NCBI GenBank assembly: GCA_030666765.1
Contig: DAOUXE010000012.1
Location: 1-10,738, forward strand
Source of the DNA: Methanosarcinales archaeon
Lineage (GTDB): Archaea > Halobacteriota > Methanosarcinia > Methanosarcinales > Methanogasteraceae
Direction: 5' to 3'
Length of the DNA: 10,738 nucleotides
The translations under genes were made by a program, and so were the position numbers. Under the pieces are notes generated by a model that made no database searches, was not told the DNA's origin, and saw only the letters and a list, made by a program, of their open reading frames with translations. Shown piece by piece: positions 1 to 5,961 of this stretch. Positions within the stretch are counted from its first letter, which is position 1; the number at the start of each line of letters is the position of its first letter.

Positions 1-302
1 CATCATAAGAAGCAGTTCAGAACCGAAAGGGGACTTGAGAACCAGATGAAACTCTCATCGATGAAAAGGGCTGGGGTACTGGGAAAATGCAGGGAAACCC
101 TGTTGAATGCGTATTCGAGACTCATACCGTTCTTGAGTCCTGGATGAAGACCGTTTAACGTTTCAAAAGTTGCAGGCATGCCGCAATCATTCATTAGCTG
201 TGGCTATCTTCTATTTTCTTTCAAATAAGCTATTTTTATGACTTTTGTGTAGTTTTGTGTGAGCGGTGCGCGGATTATGGTAGAAATCCGGTATGAAATC
301 CG
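1..302. other. 5' stretch with no defensible gene
   Basis: No complete gene is recognised here. On the plus strand a frame open from the window edge runs to a TGA at 145-147; it encodes about 48 lysine/arginine-rich residues and could be the 3' end of a gene starting outside the window. On the minus strand a 63-codon frame spans 194 to 3. The two are antisense to each other, so at most one is real, and neither matches a family I know. From about 200 to 300 the DNA becomes T-rich and has no long frame. With the truncated symporter next door, this looks like decaying intergenic DNA, but that is inference. Confidence 0.4.
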
Positions 303-521
303 TCATGAAATGGTTTTACCATCGGCAACATGGTGACAATGATGTGGGACTGAGGTATGATGTTCGGCTATCACTAGATTTCTGAACAGTGCCAGTTTAC
401 GTACCTGAATCCATCGTAATCCGAACGTAAGGAATATGCCAGTCCCGATTAACAAAACCATCATGAACAGACCCCAGATGATATCACTGGCTGTGGTGAG
501 TATCTGGTGTGTGACCAACAT
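303..521 (-). pseudogene. N-terminal remnant of an AgcS-type sodium:alanine/glycine symporter
   Basis: Reading on the minus strand from the ATG at 521 gives 72 residues. They contain the hallmark opening of the amino acid carrier (AgcS) family: a short amphipathic start, then IIWG followed by a hydrophobic helix with the pattern LLIGTGIFLTFGLRWIQVRKL. Intact family members have roughly 450 residues and about ten membrane helices. Here only the first helix and the loop after it remain. The sequence then turns into a His-rich tail and stops at 303-305, and I see no continuation in any frame of bases 1-302. The frame is also open upstream to 671, but that part lies antisense to the dehydrogenase and is not family-like. 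The remnant starts back-to-back with an amino-acid dehydrogenase operon, which suits a former amino-acid uptake gene. A small expressed protein cannot be excluded. Confidence 0.6.
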
Positions 522-540
522 ATACGTAAGTTTTATCGCA

Positions 541-552
541 TTGTATTTAAAG
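541..552 (+). promoter_or_regulatory. TATA box for the dehydrogenase operon, possibly bidirectional
   Basis: TATTTAAA at 544-551 is a good archaeal TATA element. A start site about 27 bases downstream would give a leader of roughly 30 bases carrying the GAGG Shine-Dalgarno at 592-595, before the ATG at 606. The element is nearly symmetrical. On the minus strand its centre lies about 26 bases from the ATG of the symporter remnant at 521, so it may once have served both directions. This is prediction from spacing only. Confidence 0.45.
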
Positions 553-605
553 ATAGAGAACCACAGAATGCCAGAACTGCCAGGCAAAGCCGAGGATTTG
601 ATACC

Positions 606-1718
606 ATGGACGTAAGCCAGACAATCTTTGAAGAATACACTGATGATCTTGGACCTGAGAAGATAATCCACATCTACGAACCCGTCGCAAAATTAAGAGC
701 GATCGTGGTAATCGACAATGCTGCCGCAGGACCTGCTATTGGCGGCGTCCGGATGGCCCCGGATCTCACCACAACAGAGGTGATGAGACTCGCAAGGGCG
801 ATGACACTTAAGAATGCTGCGGCAGGGCTCCCGCACGGAGGTGGCAAAGCCGGAATCATCGCGGACCCGAAGACTGGGGATAAAGAGTGCCTCATACGAA
901 TGTTCGCAAAAGCGATCGAATCTCTTCGCGATTACACGCCCGGTCCTGATATGGGCACCAACGAATCCTGTATGGCGTATATATTCGATGAAATAAAGCG
1001 GGCTGTCGGTCTTCCGAGAGTGCTTGGCGGAATCCCTCTCGACGAGATTGGGGCAACCGGATTCGGGATCGCAGAATGTGCGGAAGTTGCGAAGGAGTAT
1101 ATGGATCTGGATTTGAATGGTGCAAGACTCGTTGTCGAGGGCTTCGGGAACGTGGGCAAGAATGCAGCGCGATTTCTCGAAGAGAAGGGAGCAATCCTTG
1201 TGGCTGCGAGCGATACAAGCGGAACTGTATACAACAGTGACGGGATCGATGTTTCAGGATTGATACGGACAAAGGAGAGTGAAGGATCTGTTATCTACTG
1301 CGAGGACGCGGAAAAGCTGAAGACAGAGGATCTCTTAAAGATACCTGGCGATATATTCGTTCCTGCTGCAAGACCTGATGTCATCGATGAGGGGAACGTC
1401 GGCACGCTTGACACAAAGCTTGTACTCCAGGGTGCGAATATTGCGATAACACTCGGCGCCGAGAAGGTGCTTCATGAGAAAGGTATCCTATCAGTCCCTG
1501 ACTTCATAGCGAATGCCGGCGGCGTCATCGCGGCTGCTGTCGAGTACAGGCACGGGAGTGAGAAAGGGGCTTTTTCTGAAATCAAGAGTAAGATAAGGGC
1601 GAACACGAAGAAAATCCTCGATAAAACGTACAGTGATGGATTGTATCCGCGGGATTCCGCTGAAATGATCGCAAAGGAACGAGTACTCTCTGCGATGAGC
1701 TACCGCAAATGCATGTAA
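606..1718 (+). CDS. Glu/Leu/Phe/Val dehydrogenase family amino-acid dehydrogenase
   Basis: This enzyme oxidatively deaminates an amino acid to a 2-oxo acid and ammonia with NAD(P), or runs in reverse. The 370-residue protein has the family order. The N-terminal catalytic domain carries GGVRM near residue 46, the substrate-carboxylate lysine in MTLKNA (K69), the catalytic lysine in GGGKAGI (K81) and the aspartate of PDMGT (D115). The C-terminal Rossmann domain has GFGNVG at 179-184, D203 at the end of the second strand, QGANIAIT near 275 and ANAGGV near 302. The length is closer to leucine dehydrogenases (about 365) than to hexameric glutamate dehydrogenases (about 415-420), so the substrate is uncertain. 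The frame is open back to 507, but family similarity starts just after the ATG at 606, which has GAGG 9 bases upstream. It is first gene of an operon with acdA and acdB, which argues for amino-acid catabolism. Confidence 0.93.
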   Translation: MDVSQTIFEEYTDDLGPEKIIHIYEPVAKLRAIVVIDNAAAGPAIGGVRMAPDLTTTEVMRLARAMTLKNAAAGLPHGGGKAGIIADPKTGDKECLIRMFAKAIESLRDYTPGPDMGTNESCMAYIFDEIKRAVGLPRVLGGIPLDEIGATGFGIAECAEVAKEYMDLDLNGARLVVEGFGNVGKNAARFLEEKGAILVAASDTSGTVYNSDGIDVSGLIRTKESEGSVIYCEDAEKLKTEDLLKIPGDIFVPAARPDVIDEGNVGTLDTKLVLQGANIAITLGAEKVLHEKGILSVPDFIANAGGVIAAAVEYRHGSEKGAFSEIKSKIRANTKKILDKTYSDGLYPRDSAEMIAKERVLSAMSYRKCM

Positions 1719-1727
1719 TAACACCCC

Positions 1728-3074
1728 ATGATCTCAAAGGTCTTTGAACCGGATTCAATTGCGGTGATCGGCGCATCTTCGAATCGTGAAAAATGGGGAC
1801 ACCGGATATTGGATAACATCATCTCGGGAGGGTACGCAGGAGTGGTTTATCCGGTGAACCCAAACAAAGACGAGGTTCTGGGGATGAGATGCTATCCTTC
1901 GGTTCTAAACCTCCCCCATAGAGTCGATCTCGGCATAATCGCAGTTCCAGCAGGAAGTGTCCCTGCGGTTCTGGAGGAATGCGGGAGGAAGGGTACCAGG
2001 GGTGTCGTGATCGTATCAGCGGGATTTGGCGAGGTTGGAAACACTGAACTTGAGGACAGGGTCCGCGATATTGCGAGGGACTACGAGATGCGGATGATCG
2101 GTCCGAACACGTTCGGCTTCATCAACACGCACCTCCACCTGAATGCAAGCATCATCCCGGAGATGCCAGAGAAAGGCGGAATCTCGTTTGTGACCCAGAG
2201 CGGAACATTTGGGCTTGCGCTTGTGGACTGGGCTGCAAGCCAGCAGATGGGACTCCATCTTGTCGTTGGGGTCGGGAACAAGGCAGATGTTGATGATTCC
2301 GACATTCTTGCGTATATGAGTGCTGATCGGCACACAAAAATGATCATGATGTATATCGAGGGGATAGAACGGGGAAGGCGGTTCATCGATGTCGCAAGCA
2401 GGATTAGAAAGCCGATAATCGCACTCAAGACCGGGAGATCTCAGGCAGGAAGTAAGGCGGCACTGTCACACACTGGCTCTCTTGCCGGCGCCGACCGAAT
2501 CTATGATGGAGCATTTAAGCAGGCAGGGGTCATCCGTGCAGGGACACTCGAGGAGTTGTTTGATTCTGCGCTTGCGCTCTCGATCTCTCCACCTGCAGGC
2601 GATGGCATCGGAATCATCTCAAACGGTGGAGGCGCTTCGATTCTCGCAGCAGATCTATGTGAAGACCTCGGACTTCATCTTCCGGATCTGTCGGAGCGTA
2701 CGGTTCGGATGCTGACAGGAGTGCTTTCGGCGATTGCAACCCCTGCGAATCCTCTGGATACAGCAGGGAACGGTAGCTACGAGATGTTTAAGGCTGTTAC
2801 GGATATCATGCTCTCTGATCGGAGTATAAACGCTCTTTTAGTGATATATGTCCATGCCGAGATGGTAGATCCATGCCTGCCGGCAGAGGCAGTGATCGAT
2901 GCGAGAGAGGGATATGATAAACCGGTGATAACATCATGGATCGGTGGAACCAGTATTGAGGCGGCGGTAAAACTCTTAGAAAAGAATAGAATACCAAACT
3001 ATCCGCTGCCAGAGCGTGCGGTAGTCGCACTTAATAATCTGGTGCGTCACAAAAGGATTTTGCAGAAGCGATGA
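1728..3074 (+). CDS. acdA: ADP-forming acyl-CoA synthetase, alpha subunit
   Basis: This is the CoA-binding and phosphoryl-transfer subunit of the archaeal enzyme that turns acyl-CoA, ADP and phosphate into acid, CoA and ATP in the cytoplasm. The protein has 448 residues, near the roughly 460 of the Pyrococcus subunit. It opens with a CoA-binding Rossmann domain (IAVIGASSN near residue 11, YPVNPN near 41). Succinyl-CoA-ligase-like domains follow, with MIGPNTFGFIN near 123 and FVTQSGTFG near 154. The phosphohistidine is H248 in ALSHTGSLAG, and the third domain has ISNGGGASILAAD near 297. The gene begins 9 bases after the dehydrogenase stop with no clear Shine-Dalgarno, and its stop overlaps the acdB start as ATGA, so coupled translation is likely. 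Alpha and beta are separate genes, as in Pyrococcus, rather than fused as in many other archaea. Acetyl-, branched-chain, aryl- and succinyl-CoA cannot be told apart from sequence. Confidence 0.93.
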   Translation: MISKVFEPDSIAVIGASSNREKWGHRILDNIISGGYAGVVYPVNPNKDEVLGMRCYPSVLNLPHRVDLGIIAVPAGSVPAVLEECGRKGTRGVVIVSAGFGEVGNTELEDRVRDIARDYEMRMIGPNTFGFINTHLHLNASIIPEMPEKGGISFVTQSGTFGLALVDWAASQQMGLHLVVGVGNKADVDDSDILAYMSADRHTKMIMMYIEGIERGRRFIDVASRIRKPIIALKTGRSQAGSKAALSHTGSLAGADRIYDGAFKQAGVIRAGTLEELFDSALALSISPPAGDGIGIISNGGGASILAADLCEDLGLHLPDLSERTVRMLTGVLSAIATPANPLDTAGNGSYEMFKAVTDIMLSDRSINALLVIYVHAEMVDPCLPAEAVIDAREGYDKPVITSWIGGTSIEAAVKLLEKNRIPNYPLPERAVVALNNLVRHKRILQKR

Positions 3075-3700
3075 AGATACTAACCGAACATGAATCGAAA
3101 AAACTTCTGGCAGAGTACGGGATACCAGTAACAAGGGAAGCTGTGGCAAGGAGCAGAGAGGATGCGCTTCTGCTTGCATGTAAGATCGGGTTTCCTGTTG
3201 CAATGAAGATCTCATCTCCGGATATCGCGCATAAGAACGCTGCCGGAGGCGTCCTTCTCGATGTGGGGCGGCTAGAGGTGGGTGCTGCATTCGAGACGAT
3301 TGTGGGGAATGCGAAGAAACATGCTCCAGACGCACGAATCGACGGAGTTCTCGTCCAAGAGATGGTGCCGCGTGGAGCCAAGATCGTAATCGGGATAAAA
3401 TGCGACTCACAGTTTGGTCATGCCGTGATGTTCGGGATCGGCGGGGTCTTTGTTGAGGTGCTCGACGATGTCTCGTTTCGGGTAGTTCCGCTTACAAAGC
3501 GGGATGCGATCGAGATGATCGAGGAGATCAGGGGGCGCTCGATCCTGGCTGGATGCGACGTGGGCGCGATAGTTGATACCATACTGCAGGTGTCTGAGAT
3601 GGCTGCGAAGGAGAAGATATTCGAACTTGATATGAACCCGCTCATCGCTTGTGGAAGGGGTGTAGTGGCTGTGGATGCGCGTGTGATATTTAAGGATTGA
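3071..3700 (+). CDS. acdB: ADP-forming acyl-CoA synthetase, beta subunit (ATP-grasp)
   Basis: This is the nucleotide-binding partner of the preceding alpha subunit. The 209-residue protein matches the ATP-grasp_5 fold: LAEYGIPV near residue 13, FPVAMKISSPDIAHK near 41, VMFGIGGVFVEVLDDVSFRV at 119-138, ELDMNPL at 186-191 and VDAR at 201-204. H54 corresponds to His71, the beta-subunit phosphohistidine in the Pyrococcus enzyme. The gene overlaps acdA by four bases (ATGA), the arrangement expected for equimolar subunits. Three things differ from the Pyrococcus subunit (about 232 residues, from memory). The N-terminal lead-in of about 20 residues is missing. The usual HKSDxGGV reads HKNAAGGV and lacks its aspartate. 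The segment after ILAG is about six residues short and lacks the usual RGxxP motif. The core is otherwise intact, so I call it functional but divergent. Confidence 0.9.
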   Translation: MKILTEHESKKLLAEYGIPVTREAVARSREDALLLACKIGFPVAMKISSPDIAHKNAAGGVLLDVGRLEVGAAFETIVGNAKKHAPDARIDGVLVQEMVPRGAKIVIGIKCDSQFGHAVMFGIGGVFVEVLDDVSFRVVPLTKRDAIEMIEEIRGRSILAGCDVGAIVDTILQVSEMAAKEKIFELDMNPLIACGRGVVAVDARVIFKD

Positions 3701-3737
3701 CGGGGGAATTAACTTAATTTGAGAGGATCACACCAAA

Positions 3738-4559
3738 ATGACCAAAACAGACGAAACAGACCCAATAAGACACAGGATCATGATCATGAGCGGCAAGGGC
3801 GGCGTTGGCAAGACCACAGTCGCGGTCAATCTTGCGCTCAGGCTGGTAGAGAGCCGGAAGAATACCGGATTGCTCGACGCCGACATCACAGGACCCAACA
3901 TACCAAAGATGCTACATATCGAGGATGAACTCCCATCGGCAGACGAAGAGATGCTGATACCGGTGTACCTTCCCTTGGGTTGCGATCACGGGCTTTCTGT
4001 CATGTCGATGGCTTTTATGATCGAAAAGGACGCTGCTGTGCCGTGGCACGGTCAGCTCAGAACGGACTTTATACGGCAGTTTGTAGAGGGGATTCGGTGG
4101 GACTGGATGGATGCGCTCGACTACCTGTTAATCGACCTCCCGCCCGGAACCGGCGACGAACCGATGAGCATTGCAGAGCTTATGGATGTCGATGGTGTAA
4201 TCATCGTCACCACGCCTCAGGATGTTGCACTCCTCGATACAAGGAAGGCGATAAACATGGCGCGGTATCTGGAGATTCCAGTCATCGGGATCATCGAGAA
4301 CATGAGCGGCTTTGTCTGCCCGCACTGTGGTTGCGAGATCGATCTGTTCGGGAAAGGCGGCGGAGAACGCGTTGCTAAGGAGATGGGCGTGCCGTTTCTC
4401 GGAAGCGTGCCGCTCGATCCGCTGGTTGTAAGGTCCGGCGACAGTGGAATTCCCTTTGTGCTGGAGATTAATTCAGCCACTGCCAGATCGTTTGAGGCGA
4501 TCGTGGATCGGATGGACGAGGTTATGAAGGGCATGAAAAGCAAGACACCGCTAAGCTAA
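3738..4559 (+). CDS. mrp: Mrp/NBP35 family iron-sulfur cluster carrier ATPase
   Basis: This is a cytosolic P-loop scaffold that holds a [4Fe-4S] cluster at the dimer interface and delivers it to apoproteins. In anaerobic archaea such proteins serve large sets of iron-sulfur enzymes. The 273-residue protein has the deviant Walker A GKGGVGKTT (19-27), the DADITGPNIPKM block (47-58), the DLPPGTGD Walker B/switch region (133-140) and the C-terminal CPHC pair (C194, C197) with an extra C199. It has no N-terminal ferredoxin-like four-cysteine motif, so it is the short Mrp form. The ATG at 3738 is preceded by GAGAGG at 3721-3726. A 37-base AT-rich gap separates it from acdB, so it may be co-transcribed or have its own promoter. 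The oxoacid:ferredoxin oxidoreductases expected to link the upstream genes are iron-sulfur enzymes, but a direct partnership is only inference. Confidence 0.93.
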   Translation: MTKTDETDPIRHRIMIMSGKGGVGKTTVAVNLALRLVESRKNTGLLDADITGPNIPKMLHIEDELPSADEEMLIPVYLPLGCDHGLSVMSMAFMIEKDAAVPWHGQLRTDFIRQFVEGIRWDWMDALDYLLIDLPPGTGDEPMSIAELMDVDGVIIVTTPQDVALLDTRKAINMARYLEIPVIGIIENMSGFVCPHCGCEIDLFGKGGGERVAKEMGVPFLGSVPLDPLVVRSGDSGIPFVLEINSATARSFEAIVDRMDEVMKGMKSKTPLS

Positions 4560-4566
4560 TGCCTTG

Positions 4567-4580
4567 ATAAGATTAATAAC
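4567..4580 (+). promoter_or_regulatory. Candidate TATA box for the surface-protein gene
   Basis: The AT-rich run with core GATTAATAAC at 4571-4580 is centred about 30 bases before the ATG at 4605. There is no Shine-Dalgarno before that ATG, so a leaderless or nearly leaderless transcript would fit. The match is weak and rests on spacing. Confidence 0.3.
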
Positions 4581-4604
4581 ACCTGCTGCCAATACTGGTT
4601 TAAC

Positions 4605-5474
4605 ATGGCAAAATACAAGACTTCCACCCTTATTATACTAGTGCTTGCCGGGCTAATGATGCTCATGATGGTGCTGGCTCCACTGACGCCTCTTTTTTGG
4701 GGGGATAACGAACCTGATAATGCAGCCCAACCCGCACAGAATTCCGACAGTGACAATCGCATACCACTAAACAACTTTGGAAAACTCGTTGATCACCCGC
4801 TTTATTCGGTAGCGGACGGACTTAATGCAAGCCCGCCGGGTGTGCTTATGGCACAGTACATCCATGCCAAGGATCTGGAAGGGACGCCACTTGCGGAACA
4901 GATCGTCCCGCAGGGGTTCTACGGCACAAACGTCACCGACTCCTACGCGGCCATATTCGGGGACGGTAGCCAGATGGGATTACACACGCTGTATCCGAGA
5001 AAGTTGGTACTTGGGTCCTCCATTGTCGTACCAACTAAGTACGATGGTTATCAGGTTCTTATCCGAAACAAGGACGTATGCAACATCCTGGGTGATCCCT
5101 GCATCCTCGGTCCGCGCAGCAAGGTAGAGGCGACGGTCGATGTGATCGATAATGAGACTGCCCCCAACGCATACCCCTATTTCATTAAATTGCTCGAGAA
5201 CGTGGATCTTGATGCGCCATATCAGGAAGTGAGCATGTACTCCCCAATTGCAGATCAGTATTATTCTACGGTATATCCTGTAGGTGATATGTGTAAGCGC
5301 ACCATCACATGTATCGGCATCAGAGAGAATACAACCGCTCGTGTAAACGAACTTGCAGCGAATATGACCGATAATCTCGAGTGTGCTGTGGCATTCAACC
5401 AGGGCGACCTGAATCTTACGATCATAACGATCACGGGCGACTGCGATGCGGTGATGGCTGCGAAGATAGACTAA
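4605..5474 (+). CDS. Signal-anchored extracellular protein of unknown function
   Basis: I do not recognise the family. The 289-residue product starts MAKYKTS followed by a single hydrophobic segment (about residues 8-31) ending LAPLTPLFWG. Next comes a polar, Asn/Asp/Pro/Gln-rich linker (33-55), the layout of an N-terminally anchored protein facing outward. The body has six cysteines (C159, C166, C230, C236, C260, C280), an even number with two close pairs, which suggests disulfides. It also has six N-x-S/T sequons (N74, N109, N183, N242, N253, N270), consistent with archaeal surface glycosylation. There is no haem CxxCH, no LPXTG and no second clear membrane helix. It stands alone between mrp and aspS with gaps on both sides, so it is probably a single-gene transcript. 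A periplasm-facing or S-layer-associated role is inference. Confidence 0.8.
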   Translation: MAKYKTSTLIILVLAGLMMLMMVLAPLTPLFWGDNEPDNAAQPAQNSDSDNRIPLNNFGKLVDHPLYSVADGLNASPPGVLMAQYIHAKDLEGTPLAEQIVPQGFYGTNVTDSYAAIFGDGSQMGLHTLYPRKLVLGSSIVVPTKYDGYQVLIRNKDVCNILGDPCILGPRSKVEATVDVIDNETAPNAYPYFIKLLENVDLDAPYQEVSMYSPIADQYYSTVYPVGDMCKRTITCIGIRENTTARVNELAANMTDNLECAVAFNQGDLNLTIITITGDCDAVMAAKID

Positions 5475-5524
5475 CAACCATATCACGTCTTTGGCGGTCA
5501 AGTGTTAGTGGAGTTTGCTGGAGT

Positions 5525-5571
5525 GGAACTGAAACGAGACTGTTTTAGTCCAACAACCACTTCCACAGTGG
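5525..5571 (+). other. Two tandem hairpins 50 bases past the surface-protein gene
   Basis: The first stem pairs GGAACTGAAAC (5525-5535) with GTTTTAGTCC (5542-5551), with one bulge and a G-U pair. The second is CCACT-tccac-AGTGG (5557-5571), a perfect five-base-pair stem. No T run follows, so this is not a classic terminator. It could be a 3' UTR structure, a transcript end or part of an unannotated small RNA. Confidence 0.35.
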
Positions 5572-5692
5572 CTTATACGATACCTTCCCGCATGAAATTC
5601 CTTCCTCTTCTTCGAGATCTCCTGTTATCACCAGACCCGCTTCCAGCCGCAATTCTTCATAGCCTCAGTTCTTATCCTTACCCTGTATAGTC

Positions 5693-5805
5693 CTACTTTG
5701 CCACATTACAGACAAATCAACCGCGGGCGGTGGCATGACCTCAAACCGTTTGGAAAACAAAACCAACATCAGGCGCCCGAATGGGTGGTTAGTCTGACAA
5801 AGTAG
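5693..5805. repeat. Nested inverted repeat, MITE-like remnant or structured RNA
   Basis: The two ends of this 113-base segment pair in four successive blocks in the same order: CTACTTTG (5693-5700) with CAAAGTAG (5798-5805), CAGAC (5709-5713) with GTCTG (5792-5796), AACC (5719-5722) with GGTT (5787-5790), and CGGGCG (5724-5729) with CGCCCG (5774-5779). The right arm read inward is CTACTTTGTCAGACTAACC, which looks like a transposon terminal repeat; the left arm carries extra bases between blocks. No transposase lies inside and no exact duplication hugs the outer ends. Alternatives are a MITE, an eroded insertion-sequence scar or a folded RNA. Confidence 0.45.
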
Positions 5806-5913
5806 TAATAGGGGGAAGGTAGTTAATAAATCCTTCCTTCTTTGTAAGAACACTCCCTCACACCTCTCTGTATAGTCTCTGCAAGCTCGCGGCTTTGTAT
5901 TTTGAAAGTCACC

Positions 5914-5924
5914 AAAACATATAA
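5914..5924 (+). promoter_or_regulatory. TATA box for aspS
   Basis: The AAAACATATAA segment, core CATATAA at 5918-5924, is a good TATA element. Its centre is about 32 bases before the ATG at 5953 and 41 before the ATG at 5962. It falls inside the first codons of the longest frame (from 5902), which argues that the true start is downstream. No Shine-Dalgarno is present, so the mRNA is probably leaderless or short-leadered. Confidence 0.5.
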
Positions 5925-5961
5925 CACAAGTACCCTCGCATTTACACCCATTATGGACATT

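Larger units (their letters stand above)
5475..5952. other. Long intergenic region before aspS with structured DNA
   Basis: No gene was found in these roughly 480 bases. A 62-codon frame at 5502-5690 has no family-like sequence. The region holds two adjacent hairpins (5525-5571), a nested inverted repeat (5693-5805), a 10-base direct repeat CTGTATAGTC (5683-5692 and 5868-5877), a pyrimidine-rich stretch (5831-5868) and the aspS promoter (about 5914-5924). I see no tRNA cloverleaf and no convincing box C/D or H/ACA guide RNA. Confidence 0.6.

Noticed and set aside
3..194. Minus-strand frame of 63 codons at the window start
   Set aside because: Its codons look plausible, but it is antisense to another open frame (1-147 plus), has no recognisable family and no clear ribosome site. 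I could not decide between the two, so neither is called.
507..605. N-terminal extension of the amino-acid dehydrogenase from the ATG at 507
   Set aside because: The extra 33 residues are not family-like, and the predicted TATA box lies inside them. The ATG at 606 has a Shine-Dalgarno and family similarity right after it.
892..1272. Long minus-strand frames opposite the dehydrogenase and similar shadows opposite acdA, mrp, cdc6 and nop5
   Set aside because: Each is antisense to a gene with clear family motifs and shows Ser/Arg-rich composition typical of complementary-strand readings.
5502..5690. Short plus-strand frame in the intergenic region
   Set aside because: It overlaps hairpins and has no ribosome site or protein-like pattern.
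5740..5765. Origin-box-like TTTGGAAAACAAAA as a Cdc6 binding site
   Set aside because: It is only a half-match to archaeal origin boxes, with no second copy nearby and 1.6 kb from cdc6. The 94-base gap before cdc6 also lacks an array.
5693..5805. tRNA or box C/D guide RNA
   Set aside because: There is no cloverleaf or T-loop, and a CTGA near the 3' end is not matched by a proper C box (RTGATGA).
5902..5961. N-terminal extension of AspRS from 5902
   Set aside because: The TATA box lies within these codons, and archaeal AspRS proteins begin at the MRTHY-type sequence found at 5962.
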